Made by a program: the position numbers and the translations under genes. 64,000 nt of DNA from [Mycobacterium] stephanolepidis (GTDB lineage Bacteria > Actinomycetota > Actinomycetes > Mycobacteriales > Mycobacteriaceae): positions 2,046,001 to 2,110,000 of the forward strand of contig NZ_AP018165.1 of assembly GCF_002356335.1 (NCBI RefSeq), written 5' to 3'. The number at the start of each line of letters is the position of its first letter. Position 1 is the stretch's first letter. This document shows, piece after piece, positions 29,634 through 37,780 of this stretch. The notes below the pieces were generated by a model, which saw only the letters and a program-made list of their open reading frames with translations, did not search any database and was not told where the DNA came from.

Positions 29634-30794
29634 TCAGATCCGCTGCGAGGCCGATAGATACACGTCGCGGCCGGCGAGGCTCACCGCCACATCGGCGATC
29701 AACGGTTCGAAAAAGCGTGCCCGATACTGCGGATCGATGCTGCTGTTGACGGTGAAGTACAGCCCCGACAGCACCGCGACCAACAGCGACATGTGAATCA
29801 GAGTCTGTGGCACACCGATCCGAATCCCGTACCACGTGCCCGAACACGGCGGTGCCGCTCCCGACGGGCATGCGGCCTCGTTGGACCACAATGCCATCAC
29901 GTCGTGCGGCACCGCCACGATGCCCAGCAGCATGAAGAACACGAACACCCCGGTGGTGAAGAACACCACCTGGATCGCCTGCGAAACCACCATCACCAAC
30001 AGCACATTCAGCCGCTCGGGCCAACGCAGCGCGGGCCGCGGCGGCTCGGGACCGGCGGTTCCGGTCAGGCCGGCCAGTGGGGTTCCGGCCAGCAGTGCGG
30101 CGGACGCGGGACGTTCGGCCCGGTTCTCACGCAGGTTGTTCAACTCGTCGCGCACGGTGGCGACCATGAACACGGTGGCGGTGAGGGCCAGGAAGCCGAT
30201 TGTCTGCCAAAGTCTTTCGCGGGTGATCCGGGCCGACAACTGCCAGAGTTCTCCGGTGAAGAACACCACCACGGTCAGCATCAGCAGTGGCAGTGCGCGG
30301 GACATGAGCGTGCCCAGTGCACCGAACTGTGTGGATGCGTACCGCAGGGCCCATAGTCCGATTGATCCGGCACCCAGGTAGGTCAACCAGATGAGCACCA
30401 ACGCGGCCAGCAGGAAGGCGGGCATCTTCGCGGCCGCCTCCTGCCAGGAACCGGTGTCGGTGGCCGGGAGTGCTATCACAAAGATCGCTATGACGAGCCA
30501 TGACAGGGCGCGGCGCACCACGTCGGCGCGGATGGTTCCGACTCGTTGCAGCGCGGTGAGCACCAGCGGTTGCGCCGCCATCAACAGTGCCACCACTCCG
30601 AGCAGGATCATCAGCACAATTGAGCGGGTGTCGTTGTCGGTGGAGATGAGCTCGTAGAACGCCACCCCCGCGCCGGCGACTCCGATCATGGGTGCGGCCC
30701 GGTCGATGAGTTCACGCGAGCGCACGCGACGGTCCAGCACGACGGGTAGCCCACGGGACAGGAACCATTCGTGAATGTCGTCGAGATTGCGCAC
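29634..30794 (-). CDS. multi-pass membrane protein of unknown function
   Basis: A 386-residue protein I do not recognise. About nine hydrophobic segments are visible: two near residues 35-80, four between 90 and 205, and three after a charged proline-rich loop (about 220-255). The loop contains TGTAGPEPPRPALRWPERLN. Four residues after NEAAC another cysteine occurs (CSGTWYG) in a probably external loop. It starts with GTG 30794, divergent from sigL, and shares a 92-base region with the SigL promoter. That position makes a link to the SigL system possible but does not show one. Confidence 0.7.
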   Translation of the reverse strand: MRNLDDIHEWFLSRGLPVVLDRRVRSRELIDRAAPMIGVAGAGVAFYELISTDNDTRSIVLMILLGVVALLMAAQPLVLTALQRVGTIRADVVRRALSWLVIAIFVIALPATDTGSWQEAAAKMPAFLLAALVLIWLTYLGAGSIGLWALRYASTQFGALGTLMSRALPLLMLTVVVFFTGELWQLSARITRERLWQTIGFLALTATVFMVATVRDELNNLRENRAERPASAALLAGTPLAGLTGTAGPEPPRPALRWPERLNVLLVMVVSQAIQVVFFTTGVFVFFMLLGIVAVPHDVMALWSNEAACPSGAAPPCSGTWYGIRIGVPQTLIHMSLLVAVLSGLYFTVNSSIDPQYRARFFEPLIADVAVSLAGRDVYLSASQRI

Positions 30795-30841
30795 CTGATC
30801 ATGATGACAAGGCTGTTCGACGAGGCAAAACGGGCGTACGT

Positions 30842-30869
30842 TGAACCAATCGGGCGGTCGGATCGTGTA
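30842..30869 (+). promoter_or_regulatory. SigL-type promoter of sigL-rslA
   Basis: TGAACC (30842-30847), 16 bases, then CGTGTA (30864-30869). This matches the -35 and -10 elements reported for SigL-dependent promoters in M. tuberculosis (TGAACC, 16-18 bases, CGT). It lies 17 bases before the sigL start, which implies autoregulation. An identical pair is found at 32290-32317. Confidence 0.85.
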
Positions 30870-30886
30870 ACCGTCGGAGGTGTTTC

Positions 30887-31426
30887 ATGGCGGATGGGCA
30901 GGCTGGGCCGAAAGGCGTCGGCGTCAATGGCTCATCGAGTCTTATGCGGGCCTTTTACGACGAGTACGCAGGCCCGCTGCATCGGTATGTCATGCACCTG
31001 ACCCACGACTCGGCGCTGGCAGAAGACATCGTGCAGGAGGTGCTGTTGCGAGCCTGGCGGCATCCGACGTTGGTCAACCAGACCGAAGGGTCGGCGAGGG
31101 CGTGGCTGTTTACGGTCGCCCACAACCTGGTGCGCGATAACGCGCGTAGCTCGCGCTTTCGCAGCGAGATAGCCACTGCCGAGACACCCGAGTTCGCCTC
31201 TCCCGATCAGGTGGATGCGACGCTGGACGCGTGGCTGGTGGCCGAAGCGCTGCGTACGTTGTCCACCGATCACCGCGCCGTCATCCTGCGTGCGTATTAC
31301 CGCGGGAGCTCAGTCGCCGACATATCCGCCGAGCTGGGGGTGCCTGAGGGCACCGTCAAATCACGCCTGCACTATGGCGTGCGCGCGCTTCGGTTGTCGC
31401 TGCAGGAAATGGGGGTCACACGATGA
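30887..31426 (+). CDS. sigL: ECF sigma factor SigL
   Basis: A 179-residue extracytoplasmic-function sigma factor close to M. tuberculosis SigL (Rv0735, 177 residues). Region 2 covers LMRAFYDEYAGPLHRYVMHLT and AEDIVQEVLLRAWRHP. Region 4 covers LSTDHRAVILRAYYRGSSVADISAELGVPEGTVKSRLHYGVRAL, ending LQEMGVTR as SigL does. GGAGG (30876-30880) places ATG 30887. Its stop overlaps the anti-sigma gene start (ATGA), the usual sigma/anti-sigma coupling. In M. tuberculosis SigL controls polyketide synthase and redox-related exported genes; here the next operon has the same promoter. Confidence 0.95.
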   Translation: MADGQAGPKGVGVNGSSSLMRAFYDEYAGPLHRYVMHLTHDSALAEDIVQEVLLRAWRHPTLVNQTEGSARAWLFTVAHNLVRDNARSSRFRSEIATAETPEFASPDQVDATLDAWLVAEALRTLSTDHRAVILRAYYRGSSVADISAELGVPEGTVKSRLHYGVRALRLSLQEMGVTR

Positions 31427-32169
31427 CTGTGGAGCATGTTTACGCCGATTGGGACGCCGCTTACATGCTGGGCGCGCTCTCGTCCGCCGAGCGGCGTGAA
31501 TACGAACAGCACCTGGTCGACTGTGTCAGCTGCCAGCGCGCGCTGTCCGAAGTGACGGCGATGCCCGGTCTGCTGTCCAAGGTCGATCGCGGATATGCCG
31601 AGAAGATGGAACTCGAAGACCCGCCTGTGCTCGCCAAGCCGGCCACCAGCTGCCCGGTGCAGGCGCTGTGGCCCAAGTTGCAGGCCCGGTGGCGGCGGCA
31701 GAGTGCCGTGCGCCGACTCGCTTATGTGGGTGCGGTCGCGGTGGCCGCAGCCGTCGCGCTGACGGTCTCGCTGGTGCCGCCGCCGTGGTATCACCGGCCC
31801 GCACCGATGAATGTCGCCGCGGGTTCGTTGCCATCGGGTGAGCATTGGCAGCCGATGCGCCAGGTGACGCCCTCACCGCTGAGCGCCCAAGTGGCCATTG
31901 TCCGGGACGGTGCCGGTACCCGTATCGAGATGTGGTGCAGCTATCCGGCATACGGAGACGACTCGGATGACTCGGCGGCACCCTACGCGTTGCGCGTCGG
32001 CACCCGCTCCGGTGGGAACATCATCGCCAGTTCGTGGACGGCCAAGCCGGGCTCCGCGATGATGACGTCGATGACCGTCCCGGTGGCGCAGGATCAGATC
32101 GAGAGTGTCCAGGTGATCGACAATCACGGCGATGCGGTGCCGCTGGTGTTCCTCGAATTGCGTCGCTGA
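31423..32169 (+). CDS. rslA: anti-sigma factor RslA
   Basis: A 248-residue membrane anti-sigma factor, partner of SigL. The zinc-binding anti-sigma motif H-x3-C-x2-C is visible at His30, Cys34 and Cys37 (QHLVDCVSC). In M. tuberculosis RslA, oxidation of these cysteines releases SigL. A single membrane helix lies near residues 98-117 (YVGAVAVAAAVALTVSLV). The roughly 120-residue C-terminal domain should be outside the membrane and resembles the usual sensor domain of anti-sigma-K/L proteins. Translation is coupled to sigL by a 4-base overlap. Confidence 0.93.
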   Translation: MTVEHVYADWDAAYMLGALSSAERREYEQHLVDCVSCQRALSEVTAMPGLLSKVDRGYAEKMELEDPPVLAKPATSCPVQALWPKLQARWRRQSAVRRLAYVGAVAVAAAVALTVSLVPPPWYHRPAPMNVAAGSLPSGEHWQPMRQVTPSPLSAQVAIVRDGAGTRIEMWCSYPAYGDDSDDSAAPYALRVGTRSGGNIIASSWTAKPGSAMMTSMTVPVAQDQIESVQVIDNHGDAVPLVFLELRR

Positions 32170-32289
32170 GGTCTTCCCGTATCAGGTTCGTGGCGCTTTG
32201 ACGTGCCCATATCGGCGTTACCTGAAATGCGATTCATATTGTGCCATCACATGATTGAGATAACTTGATCACTTTTTCTTCCGGATTGT

Positions 32290-32317
32290 TGAACCGGTCA
32301 CGTGTGACAGTCGTGTA
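32290..32317 (+). promoter_or_regulatory. second SigL-type promoter, before the ThDP operon
   Basis: TGAACC (32290-32295), 16 bases, CGTGTA (32312-32317): both elements and the spacer length are identical to the promoter of sigL itself. The -10 box ends six bases before ATG 32324, so transcription would begin at or next to the start codon and give a leaderless mRNA. This places the following four genes under SigL by inference. Confidence 0.83.
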
Positions 32318-32323
32318 CTAGTC

Positions 32324-34093
32324 ATGACCATCCCGATACGTGCCCGGAGCCTCATGGCCGGCGACATCGCGCTCGGGAACGGGAATGGGACCATGCGACT
32401 GGTTGACTGGCTCGTCCTGGAGTTGCGTCGTCATCATGTCGATGTCGTCTTCGGAGTCGACGGTGCGAACATCGAGGATCTCTACGATGCCGTGCACTAC
32501 ACGCCGGGAATACAGGCTGTCGTCGCCAAGCACGAGTTCTCGGCGGGCACCATGGCCGACGGCTATGCGCGTGCCACCTCGCGGATGAGTGTGGTAGCTG
32601 CGACCTCAGGTGGTGGCGCTGTCAATCTCGTTCCTGCGCTTGCTGAATCGTATGCGAGCGGGGTGCCGGTGCTGGCGATCGTAGGCCAGCCGCCGCGCCC
32701 TCTGGAAGGTAACGGGGCGTTTCAGGATGGCAGTGGGCGCGCCGGGAGCATGGATCTGCAGGCGGTTTTCCGGCCCATCTCCGGTTACTGCACCCGGGTG
32801 GAACATCCCGAAGAAATCGCCGAGGCGCTCGGCCATGCCCTGGCCGCGATTCGGGACGGTCTGCCGGCGGTTCTCTTGATACCTAAAGACGTCCAGCAGG
32901 CACGCCTGCACGCCCCGCCGCAGATGCCGGAGCCGCACGTTCGGCCCGGGGCGGTGCCCGCCCAGCTTGCCGACTTCGCCAAGCATCTGGCCGATACACC
33001 GGGCCGGATTCTGGTGGTGGCCGGGCCCGAGGTGGCGCGGCACGATGCTCGCGACGAGCTGTCGGATCTCCTCGATCGTCTGGATGCCTTCGTCGCGGTG
33101 TCGCCCGACGCCAAAGATGCTGTAGACGGCGATGATCCACGGCTGCTGGGCGTCATCGGAGTGATGGGACACCCGGCCGTCGAGGGGGTGCTGCGCCATG
33201 GTGTGACATGTGTCTGCATCGGGACCACAATGCCCGTGATGACCCGAGGCGGCGTCGACTTCGCCACGACCCCGGTGCTCTCGATCGGCTCCGCGACACC
33301 ACATATCCCGTCCCGTCACCTGCAGACCGAGGACCTGTCATCGACCTTGGCTCGGCTCGCCGCGGCCGTCCCGGCGCGCGCGGACTCATCGGACAGTGAA
33401 ACGCTCTACGCGCCAGCTCATCTGGAACCGCCTTCGCATGATGGCGACGGTGTCAGGTACCACGACGGCATGCATGTGCTCGACCGGGTGATTCCTGCGG
33501 AAGCGGATATCTTCGTCGACGCGGGTAACACCGGCGCCGCCGCGGTGCACTACCTGGGCGCCCGGCACCGAGGCCGTTACGTGGTCGCACTCGGCATGGG
33601 CGGCATGGGGTATGCCTTCGGTGCGGGCATCGGCTGTGCGTTCGCGCGGGGTGGCCGCACCGTGGTGGTCGCGGGCGACGGGGCATTCTTCATGCACGGC
33701 ATGGAGATTCACACGGCAATCGAACATCGGCTGCCGGTGACATTCGTCATTGTCAACAACAACGCACATGCCATGTGCGTCACCCGTGAGCAGCTGTATT
33801 ACGGAGGGGAGTACAGCTTCAACCGATTCACGCCCTCGCATATCGGGGCCGGGATGGCCGCGATGTTCCCGAGTCTGATGTGCCGTTCGGCCGATACCGT
33901 GGCCGATTTCGAGGCCGCCATGCATGCGGCGATCGCCCATAACGGTCCCTCTCTGGTGGAGGTCATCTGTTCCACCGATGAGATACCCCCGTTTGCCCCG
34001 TTCCTGTCATCCGATATCGCTAAGGAGAAAACGCATGACCGACACGATTACCGAAGCATCCAAGCCTGGCCTGAAAGCCTTGCCCGCGCTTAG
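32324..34093 (+). CDS. thiamine-diphosphate-dependent enzyme (acetolactate synthase-like)
   Basis: A 589-residue ThDP enzyme. The N-terminal PYR domain carries the activating glutamate in KHEFSAGTMADGYAR near residue 70. A central NAD/FAD-like domain follows. The C-terminal PP domain has the ThDP/Mg motif GDGAFFMHGMEIHTAIEH followed by IVNNNAHA. All cofactor residues look intact, so it should make or break a C-C bond next to a carbonyl, or decarboxylate a 2-keto acid; the substrate is unknown. ATG 32324 suits a leaderless SigL transcript; ATG 32354 or 32394 (MRLVDWLVLELRR) are alternatives closer to typical family starts. Its 3' end runs 59 bases into the next gene. Confidence 0.85.
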   Translation: MTIPIRARSLMAGDIALGNGNGTMRLVDWLVLELRRHHVDVVFGVDGANIEDLYDAVHYTPGIQAVVAKHEFSAGTMADGYARATSRMSVVAATSGGGAVNLVPALAESYASGVPVLAIVGQPPRPLEGNGAFQDGSGRAGSMDLQAVFRPISGYCTRVEHPEEIAEALGHALAAIRDGLPAVLLIPKDVQQARLHAPPQMPEPHVRPGAVPAQLADFAKHLADTPGRILVVAGPEVARHDARDELSDLLDRLDAFVAVSPDAKDAVDGDDPRLLGVIGVMGHPAVEGVLRHGVTCVCIGTTMPVMTRGGVDFATTPVLSIGSATPHIPSRHLQTEDLSSTLARLAAAVPARADSSDSETLYAPAHLEPPSHDGDGVRYHDGMHVLDRVIPAEADIFVDAGNTGAAAVHYLGARHRGRYVVALGMGGMGYAFGAGIGCAFARGGRTVVVAGDGAFFMHGMEIHTAIEHRLPVTFVIVNNNAHAMCVTREQLYYGGEYSFNRFTPSHIGAGMAAMFPSLMCRSADTVADFEAAMHAAIAHNGPSLVEVICSTDEIPPFAPFLSSDIAKEKTHDRHDYRSIQAWPESLARA

Positions 34094-34739
34094 TGATATC
34101 GCTGCCGACGCGGGTACCGAGGACGCGTTGCCCGGGGTGCATCGGATCGAGACCTCGCCGCGCGAGAAGGCGACGCCGATCATCATGGACATGATGCGGT
34201 CGGTGTATCCGCACGACCAGGTGTTCGGCCCGTTCTGCACCGTCCAGGAGTATGTGGACTGCCCACCCGACGAGTTGCATCGTTACCTGTCCGACACCCG
34301 TTGCCTGGAGGAGTGGACCTATAGCCTGCGCGGCTTCGAGGAGACCGATGAGCCCGGGTTGTGGGTCGCGCATGACCGTTTGGGGTCGGACACGCTGATC
34401 TACACCCGCACGGAATCGAACGTCGAATCCGGAACCGTTGATTATCACTGTGCCTGGGATCAGGGCGATCACCTCTGGATGATCTATCTCATGCGGGTGG
34501 TCGACGCGCAGATCGTGCTTAACAAGCCGGGCTCCGTGGTGCTGTGGACCAACTGTCACCACCCGTTCTATGACGAGAATCCCTATCCGGAAACCGCTCC
34601 GCCCCAACGCAAGCCGTGGGTGGGCGACTTCTGGGACATGTTCGGTGCGGGTCACCTGTTGGAACTGCTGAATCTCAAGGCCATCGCCGAGTATCGCCAC
34701 AGCCATGGGCTTCCGATCGTTCCGGAGTGGATGAAATGA
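34035..34739 (+). CDS. SRPBCC/START-like ligand-binding protein
   Basis: A 234-residue protein. From about residue 75, CTVQEYVDCPPDELHRYLSDTRCLEEWTYSLRGFEE looks like the start of an SRPBCC (polyketide cyclase/START) domain, where the chain enters a strand and two short helices ending in a tryptophan. Later strands include WVAHDRLGSDTLIYTR and VDYHCAWDQGDHLWMIYLMRVV. This fold binds hydrophobic ligands, and some members cyclise or dehydrate polyketides. TAAGGAGA (34021-34028) places ATG 34035, inside the end of the ThDP gene. The stop overlaps the KAS III-like start (ATGA). The fold call is by eye and the function unknown. Confidence 0.66.
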   Translation: MTDTITEASKPGLKALPALSDIAADAGTEDALPGVHRIETSPREKATPIIMDMMRSVYPHDQVFGPFCTVQEYVDCPPDELHRYLSDTRCLEEWTYSLRGFEETDEPGLWVAHDRLGSDTLIYTRTESNVESGTVDYHCAWDQGDHLWMIYLMRVVDAQIVLNKPGSVVLWTNCHHPFYDENPYPETAPPQRKPWVGDFWDMFGAGHLLELLNLKAIAEYRHSHGLPIVPEWMK

Positions 34740-35749
34740 CCATCAGCATCTTCGATATCTCCAGCTATCTTCCCGAGAACCGGGTCAGCGCCGATTATTT
34801 CGCGCAGTACGCCAAGGATGACGATCTGGCGGAGAACGTCATGTTCCGTAGCCCGGCTTACCGGCATCACGTCGCCGCCGACGAGTCCGCGGTGGACATG
34901 GCCGAGCGTGCGGTTGCCGGACTCAAGGATCGGCACGGCGACAGTGTGCTGGACGAGGTGGACATTCTGCTGACGCATACCCAGCTGCCCGACTTGCCCT
35001 TCGTGGGTTGTGGTGGGGAGGTGGCGAACAGGCTGCAGATCCGCCCGGAGTGGATTCTGGACGTGCACAACGGTGGCTGCGTCTCGTTCGTTCTGATGCT
35101 CAAGCTCGTGCAGCAGATGATGGCCTTGTCGAGCGCCCGTTCGGCCCTCATCGTGAACATGCAGAATGCGGCCGGCCAGATCTTCGTGCAAGAGCAGGTG
35201 CGCTCCACCGCGCAGGCCTCGATACCGGGAGACGGCGCCACCGCGGCGCTGATCACCCGCGACGGAAGTTCCCCGGTGCTGGGCATCGAGACGCGGAACT
35301 TCGGCGAGTTCGCGGGCGATATGACGTACGCGGTGACGCCTCATCGCAAGTACTGGGAGGCCGGGGCAGGGCAGGGGAGGGTGGCATTCACCGAGCACAA
35401 GATCAGCAAGGTGTTGGCCCGAGGCAACCGGATGGTGCCCGAGGTGGCCCTGGCCGTCTGCGATCGAATCGGGGTTCCGTCAACGGATCTGGACGCATTG
35501 GTGACCAACCAGCCGAACCGGATATTTCTGCGGAACTGGCGCGATGCCCTGCAGCTGCCCCGGGAGAAGCACCCGGACACCTTCGACGAGTGCGGCAACC
35601 TCTTCGGGGTGGGCATTCCGCACACTCTCGATCAGGCGATCTCCGATGGCCAGGTCAAGTCCGGCGCCACGGTGATGCTGGCAGGTTTCGCCCACGCCGG
35701 TGACTACGCGGCAGCGGCGGCAGTTCGGTGGGGAGGGAGGGGCCTGTGA
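34736..35749 (+). CDS. KAS III-like thiolase-fold protein with altered active site
   Basis: A 337-residue member of the 3-oxoacyl-ACP synthase III family. The acyl-accepting cysteine is Cys115 in DVHNGGCVSFVL, and the asparagine is Asn288 in DECGNLFGVGIP. The position of the catalytic histidine, H-Q-A-N in FabH, reads N-Q-P-N here (Asn258). With Cys and Asn but no His, ordinary decarboxylative condensation with malonyl-ACP is unlikely. Related proteins with altered triads act as acyltransferases or condense other nucleophiles, so acyl transfer is inferred. ATG 34736 is in an ATGA overlap, and the stop overlaps the aminotransferase start (GTGA). Confidence 0.88.
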   Translation: MTISIFDISSYLPENRVSADYFAQYAKDDDLAENVMFRSPAYRHHVAADESAVDMAERAVAGLKDRHGDSVLDEVDILLTHTQLPDLPFVGCGGEVANRLQIRPEWILDVHNGGCVSFVLMLKLVQQMMALSSARSALIVNMQNAAGQIFVQEQVRSTAQASIPGDGATAALITRDGSSPVLGIETRNFGEFAGDMTYAVTPHRKYWEAGAGQGRVAFTEHKISKVLARGNRMVPEVALAVCDRIGVPSTDLDALVTNQPNRIFLRNWRDALQLPREKHPDTFDECGNLFGVGIPHTLDQAISDGQVKSGATVMLAGFAHAGDYAAAAAVRWGGRGL

Positions 35750-36786
35750 CGGTCAGTCCACTCCGATTGGCATTGAACGAGAATCCCTATCGTCCACTGC
35801 CATCGGTGCGCGATGCGCTCAGGCATGACATTGCGGAGGTGAATCGGTACCCCGAGTTCTTGCCCGTGGTGCTTCCGCGACTGATCGCCGAACGGGTGGG
35901 CTTGACACCGGAGGAAGTGGTGGTGGGCGTCGGCGCCACCGGCGTCGCGCTACAGGTGCTGCAGGCGCTGTGCCAGCCGGGTGATTCGCTGGTCTTTGCG
36001 CACCCGACATTTGACGGCTATCCGATACTGGCCGATATCGCCGGGCTGATCCAAGTTCCGATTCCACTGGCAGATAATGGGATTACAGATCTGGATGAGC
36101 TACTGGGTGCGGCGTACGACGCCGATGCCGCCGCCGTGGTGCTATGCCGGCCCCATAACCCGACCGGAACATTGATACCGGCGGAGCAGGTCTATGAGTT
36201 TGTCCGCGAGGCGCCGCCGACCAGTGTCGTGATCCTCGACGAGGCCTATATCGAATTCGTGGATCCCGATGCACATCTGGATATTCCGCGTCTTATTGCG
36301 ATACACCCGAACCTGGTGGTGCTGCGTACCTTCTCGAAGGCATACGGGTTGGCGGGGCTGCGCATCGGTTATGGGTTGGCCGCTCCCGCGGTCTGTGGTG
36401 TCATTCGTAGATACCAACTCCCGTTCGGTATGAACCGTGCGGCGGCTGTGGCGGTGGCAGCATCGTATGCGGCCGAAGACGAGCTGAGACTGCGGGTCGA
36501 TTCTATTGTCTACGAACGTGATCGGCTCAGGGAACGGCTCGCTCAGATGGGTGCGCACATCCCGGATTCCCATGCCAACTTCGTGTATCTGCCGGCCCGC
36601 GGCGATGGCGAGCGCTGGATGTCCATCCTGGGAACCGATGACGTTGTCGCGAAGGAATACCCCGATGGCGGTGTGCGGCTCACGGTCGGCGACCCACGAG
36701 AGATGGCGATCGTCGCGCGGCGGCTGCTGGAGGTCGACGAGATCGGCGAAAGCGCGGCGCCGCAGCTGAGTAGACCGGCGTCATAG
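35746..36786 (+). CDS. PLP-dependent aminotransferase, HisC-like
   Basis: A 346-residue class I/II aminotransferase. ALNENPYRPLPSV is the HisC-like N terminus, CRPHNPTGTLIP binds the substrate carboxylate, VVILDEAYIEF carries the PLP aspartate and tyrosine, and TFSKAYGLAGLRIGYG holds the Schiff-base lysine, Lys198. It is fully equipped for catalysis. It is probably not the histidine-pathway enzyme, since no his genes are near and it ends a secondary operon. It would aminate a ketone or keto acid made by the upstream ThDP or KAS III-like enzymes (inference). GTG 35746 overlaps the preceding stop, with GGGAGGGAGG upstream. Confidence 0.88.
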   Translation: MTVSPLRLALNENPYRPLPSVRDALRHDIAEVNRYPEFLPVVLPRLIAERVGLTPEEVVVGVGATGVALQVLQALCQPGDSLVFAHPTFDGYPILADIAGLIQVPIPLADNGITDLDELLGAAYDADAAAVVLCRPHNPTGTLIPAEQVYEFVREAPPTSVVILDEAYIEFVDPDAHLDIPRLIAIHPNLVVLRTFSKAYGLAGLRIGYGLAAPAVCGVIRRYQLPFGMNRAAAVAVAASYAAEDELRLRVDSIVYERDRLRERLAQMGAHIPDSHANFVYLPARGDGERWMSILGTDDVVAKEYPDGGVRLTVGDPREMAIVARRLLEVDEIGESAAPQLSRPAS

Positions 36787-36789
36787 ACT

Positions 36790-36856
36790 GGTTGGCCGCG
36801 GCGATCCGTCCCCCCGATTGCCGGCCCCGAAACGGCAAGGACCGCCGCGGCCAACC
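36790..36856. terminator. long hairpin between convergent genes
   Basis: A 14-base arm (36790-36803) is exactly complementary to 36843-36856. Inside the loop TTGCCG (36818-36823) can pair with CGGCAA (36833-36838). It starts four bases after the aminotransferase stop and ends seven bases before the convergent methyltransferase stop, as expected for a two-way terminator. There is no T-run. Confidence 0.6.
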
Positions 36857-36863
36857 CCACTTC

Positions 36864-37688
36864 TCAGAATGCGTAGCGGTGATACTGCGCCATGTACCGC
36901 AGCGTCGGCGACAGCGACATCGCTTTGGCGAGAAGTCGATACGCGGTCCTGGTCTGCTGGAAGGTCTCCGAGTCGAAGGGTGACTCCCACTCGAGGAGCT
37001 GCAGCTTGGGGATCTTGCAAACGATGTCTTCGGGACGGTCGATACCCCAATGCAGGGTCGCTCCCGAGCGTCGCACCACCGCATTCGACCATTGCGTCTT
37101 GATGCCGAATCTGTTGAACGCATCGAACTGCAGTTCCCCGTAGGGGAAGTGATCAACAATCCGGCGAAACAGGGCGATGCCGTCGGCCTCCGTGAGATAC
37201 ATGGTGAGCCCCTCTCCGATCGCGAGCACCGGCCGGTCGCCCCGAATGTTCGCCAGCCATGCCGGATCGGTCACCGATGCGGACACGACGTGATAGTTGT
37301 CGCGTATCGGATATAGCCGGCTGCGCAGCGCGGCCACGTCGGGGTAATCGACGTCGTACCACTGGATTCCCGCACCGGGGTTCAGCCGGAAGAACCGGCC
37401 GTCGAGACCGCAGCCCAGATGCAGCACCACGGCCTCGGCGTGCCTGGACAGAAAGGCGCGGGCCCAGCCGTCGAAGTGTGCGGAACGGGTGGTGACGGCC
37501 GGCGACCTACCCGCGGTGATGGTCGTCTTGGACCAGTCGTAGTCGATGCGGTCGGCGATGTCACGGGCCAGCCGGTCGCCGAGGATCGGCTTCGGCAGAT
37601 CGGCGTCCAACGCCTTGGCGTAGAACGTCGCCAACATGGTCTGCGGTGCTCCGCTGAGATCGACATGGATCTTCTCGGGGTGGCTCAT
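36864..37688 (-). CDS. LCM-type SAM-dependent methyltransferase
   Basis: A 274-residue class I methyltransferase of the leucine-carboxyl-methyltransferase/PPM1-like group. VVLHLGCGLDGRFFRL is SAM motif I, WYDVDYPDVAALR holds the acidic ribose contact, and VLAIGEGLTMYLTEADG is the diagnostic post-motif block. The N terminus HVDLSGAPQTMLATFYAKALDA is typical of the group, where related proteins methylate small metabolites or O-groups. Substrate unknown. A TAGCGT box seven bases before ATG 37688 suggests a leaderless transcript. It is convergent with the SigL-linked operon, so a role in that pathway is possible by position only. Confidence 0.85.
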   Translation of the reverse strand: MSHPEKIHVDLSGAPQTMLATFYAKALDADLPKPILGDRLARDIADRIDYDWSKTTITAGRSPAVTTRSAHFDGWARAFLSRHAEAVVLHLGCGLDGRFFRLNPGAGIQWYDVDYPDVAALRSRLYPIRDNYHVVSASVTDPAWLANIRGDRPVLAIGEGLTMYLTEADGIALFRRIVDHFPYGELQFDAFNRFGIKTQWSNAVVRRSGATLHWGIDRPEDIVCKIPKLQLLEWESPFDSETFQQTRTAYRLLAKAMSLSPTLRYMAQYHRYAF

Positions 37689-37767
37689 GAACCCGACGCT
37701 AATGCGGATTCGGCGGCGCGCAGAGCAGTCTGAACAGTCCCCGGCGTGGTGTTCAGCTCCACCTCTC

Positions 37768-37773
37768 TAGGCT
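37768..37773 (+). promoter_or_regulatory. -10 box of dop, leaderless start
   Basis: TAGGCT ends seven bases before ATG 37781, the spacing at which transcription begins on the start codon. No Shine-Dalgarno is visible. The same hexamer precedes pup (39329-39334) and pafA (50416-50421). Confidence 0.55.
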
Positions 37774-37780
37774 GAGCGTC

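Noticed and set aside
35746..36786. Annotation of the aminotransferase as histidinol-phosphate aminotransferase hisC
   Set aside because: The fold fits, but no other histidine gene is near and it is the last gene of a SigL-linked operon, so the specific substrate is not supported.
28012..37688. A genomic island with mobility genes
   Set aside because: The block looks accessory by position, but no integrase, transposase, tRNA target or flanking direct repeat could be found, so transfer cannot be claimed.
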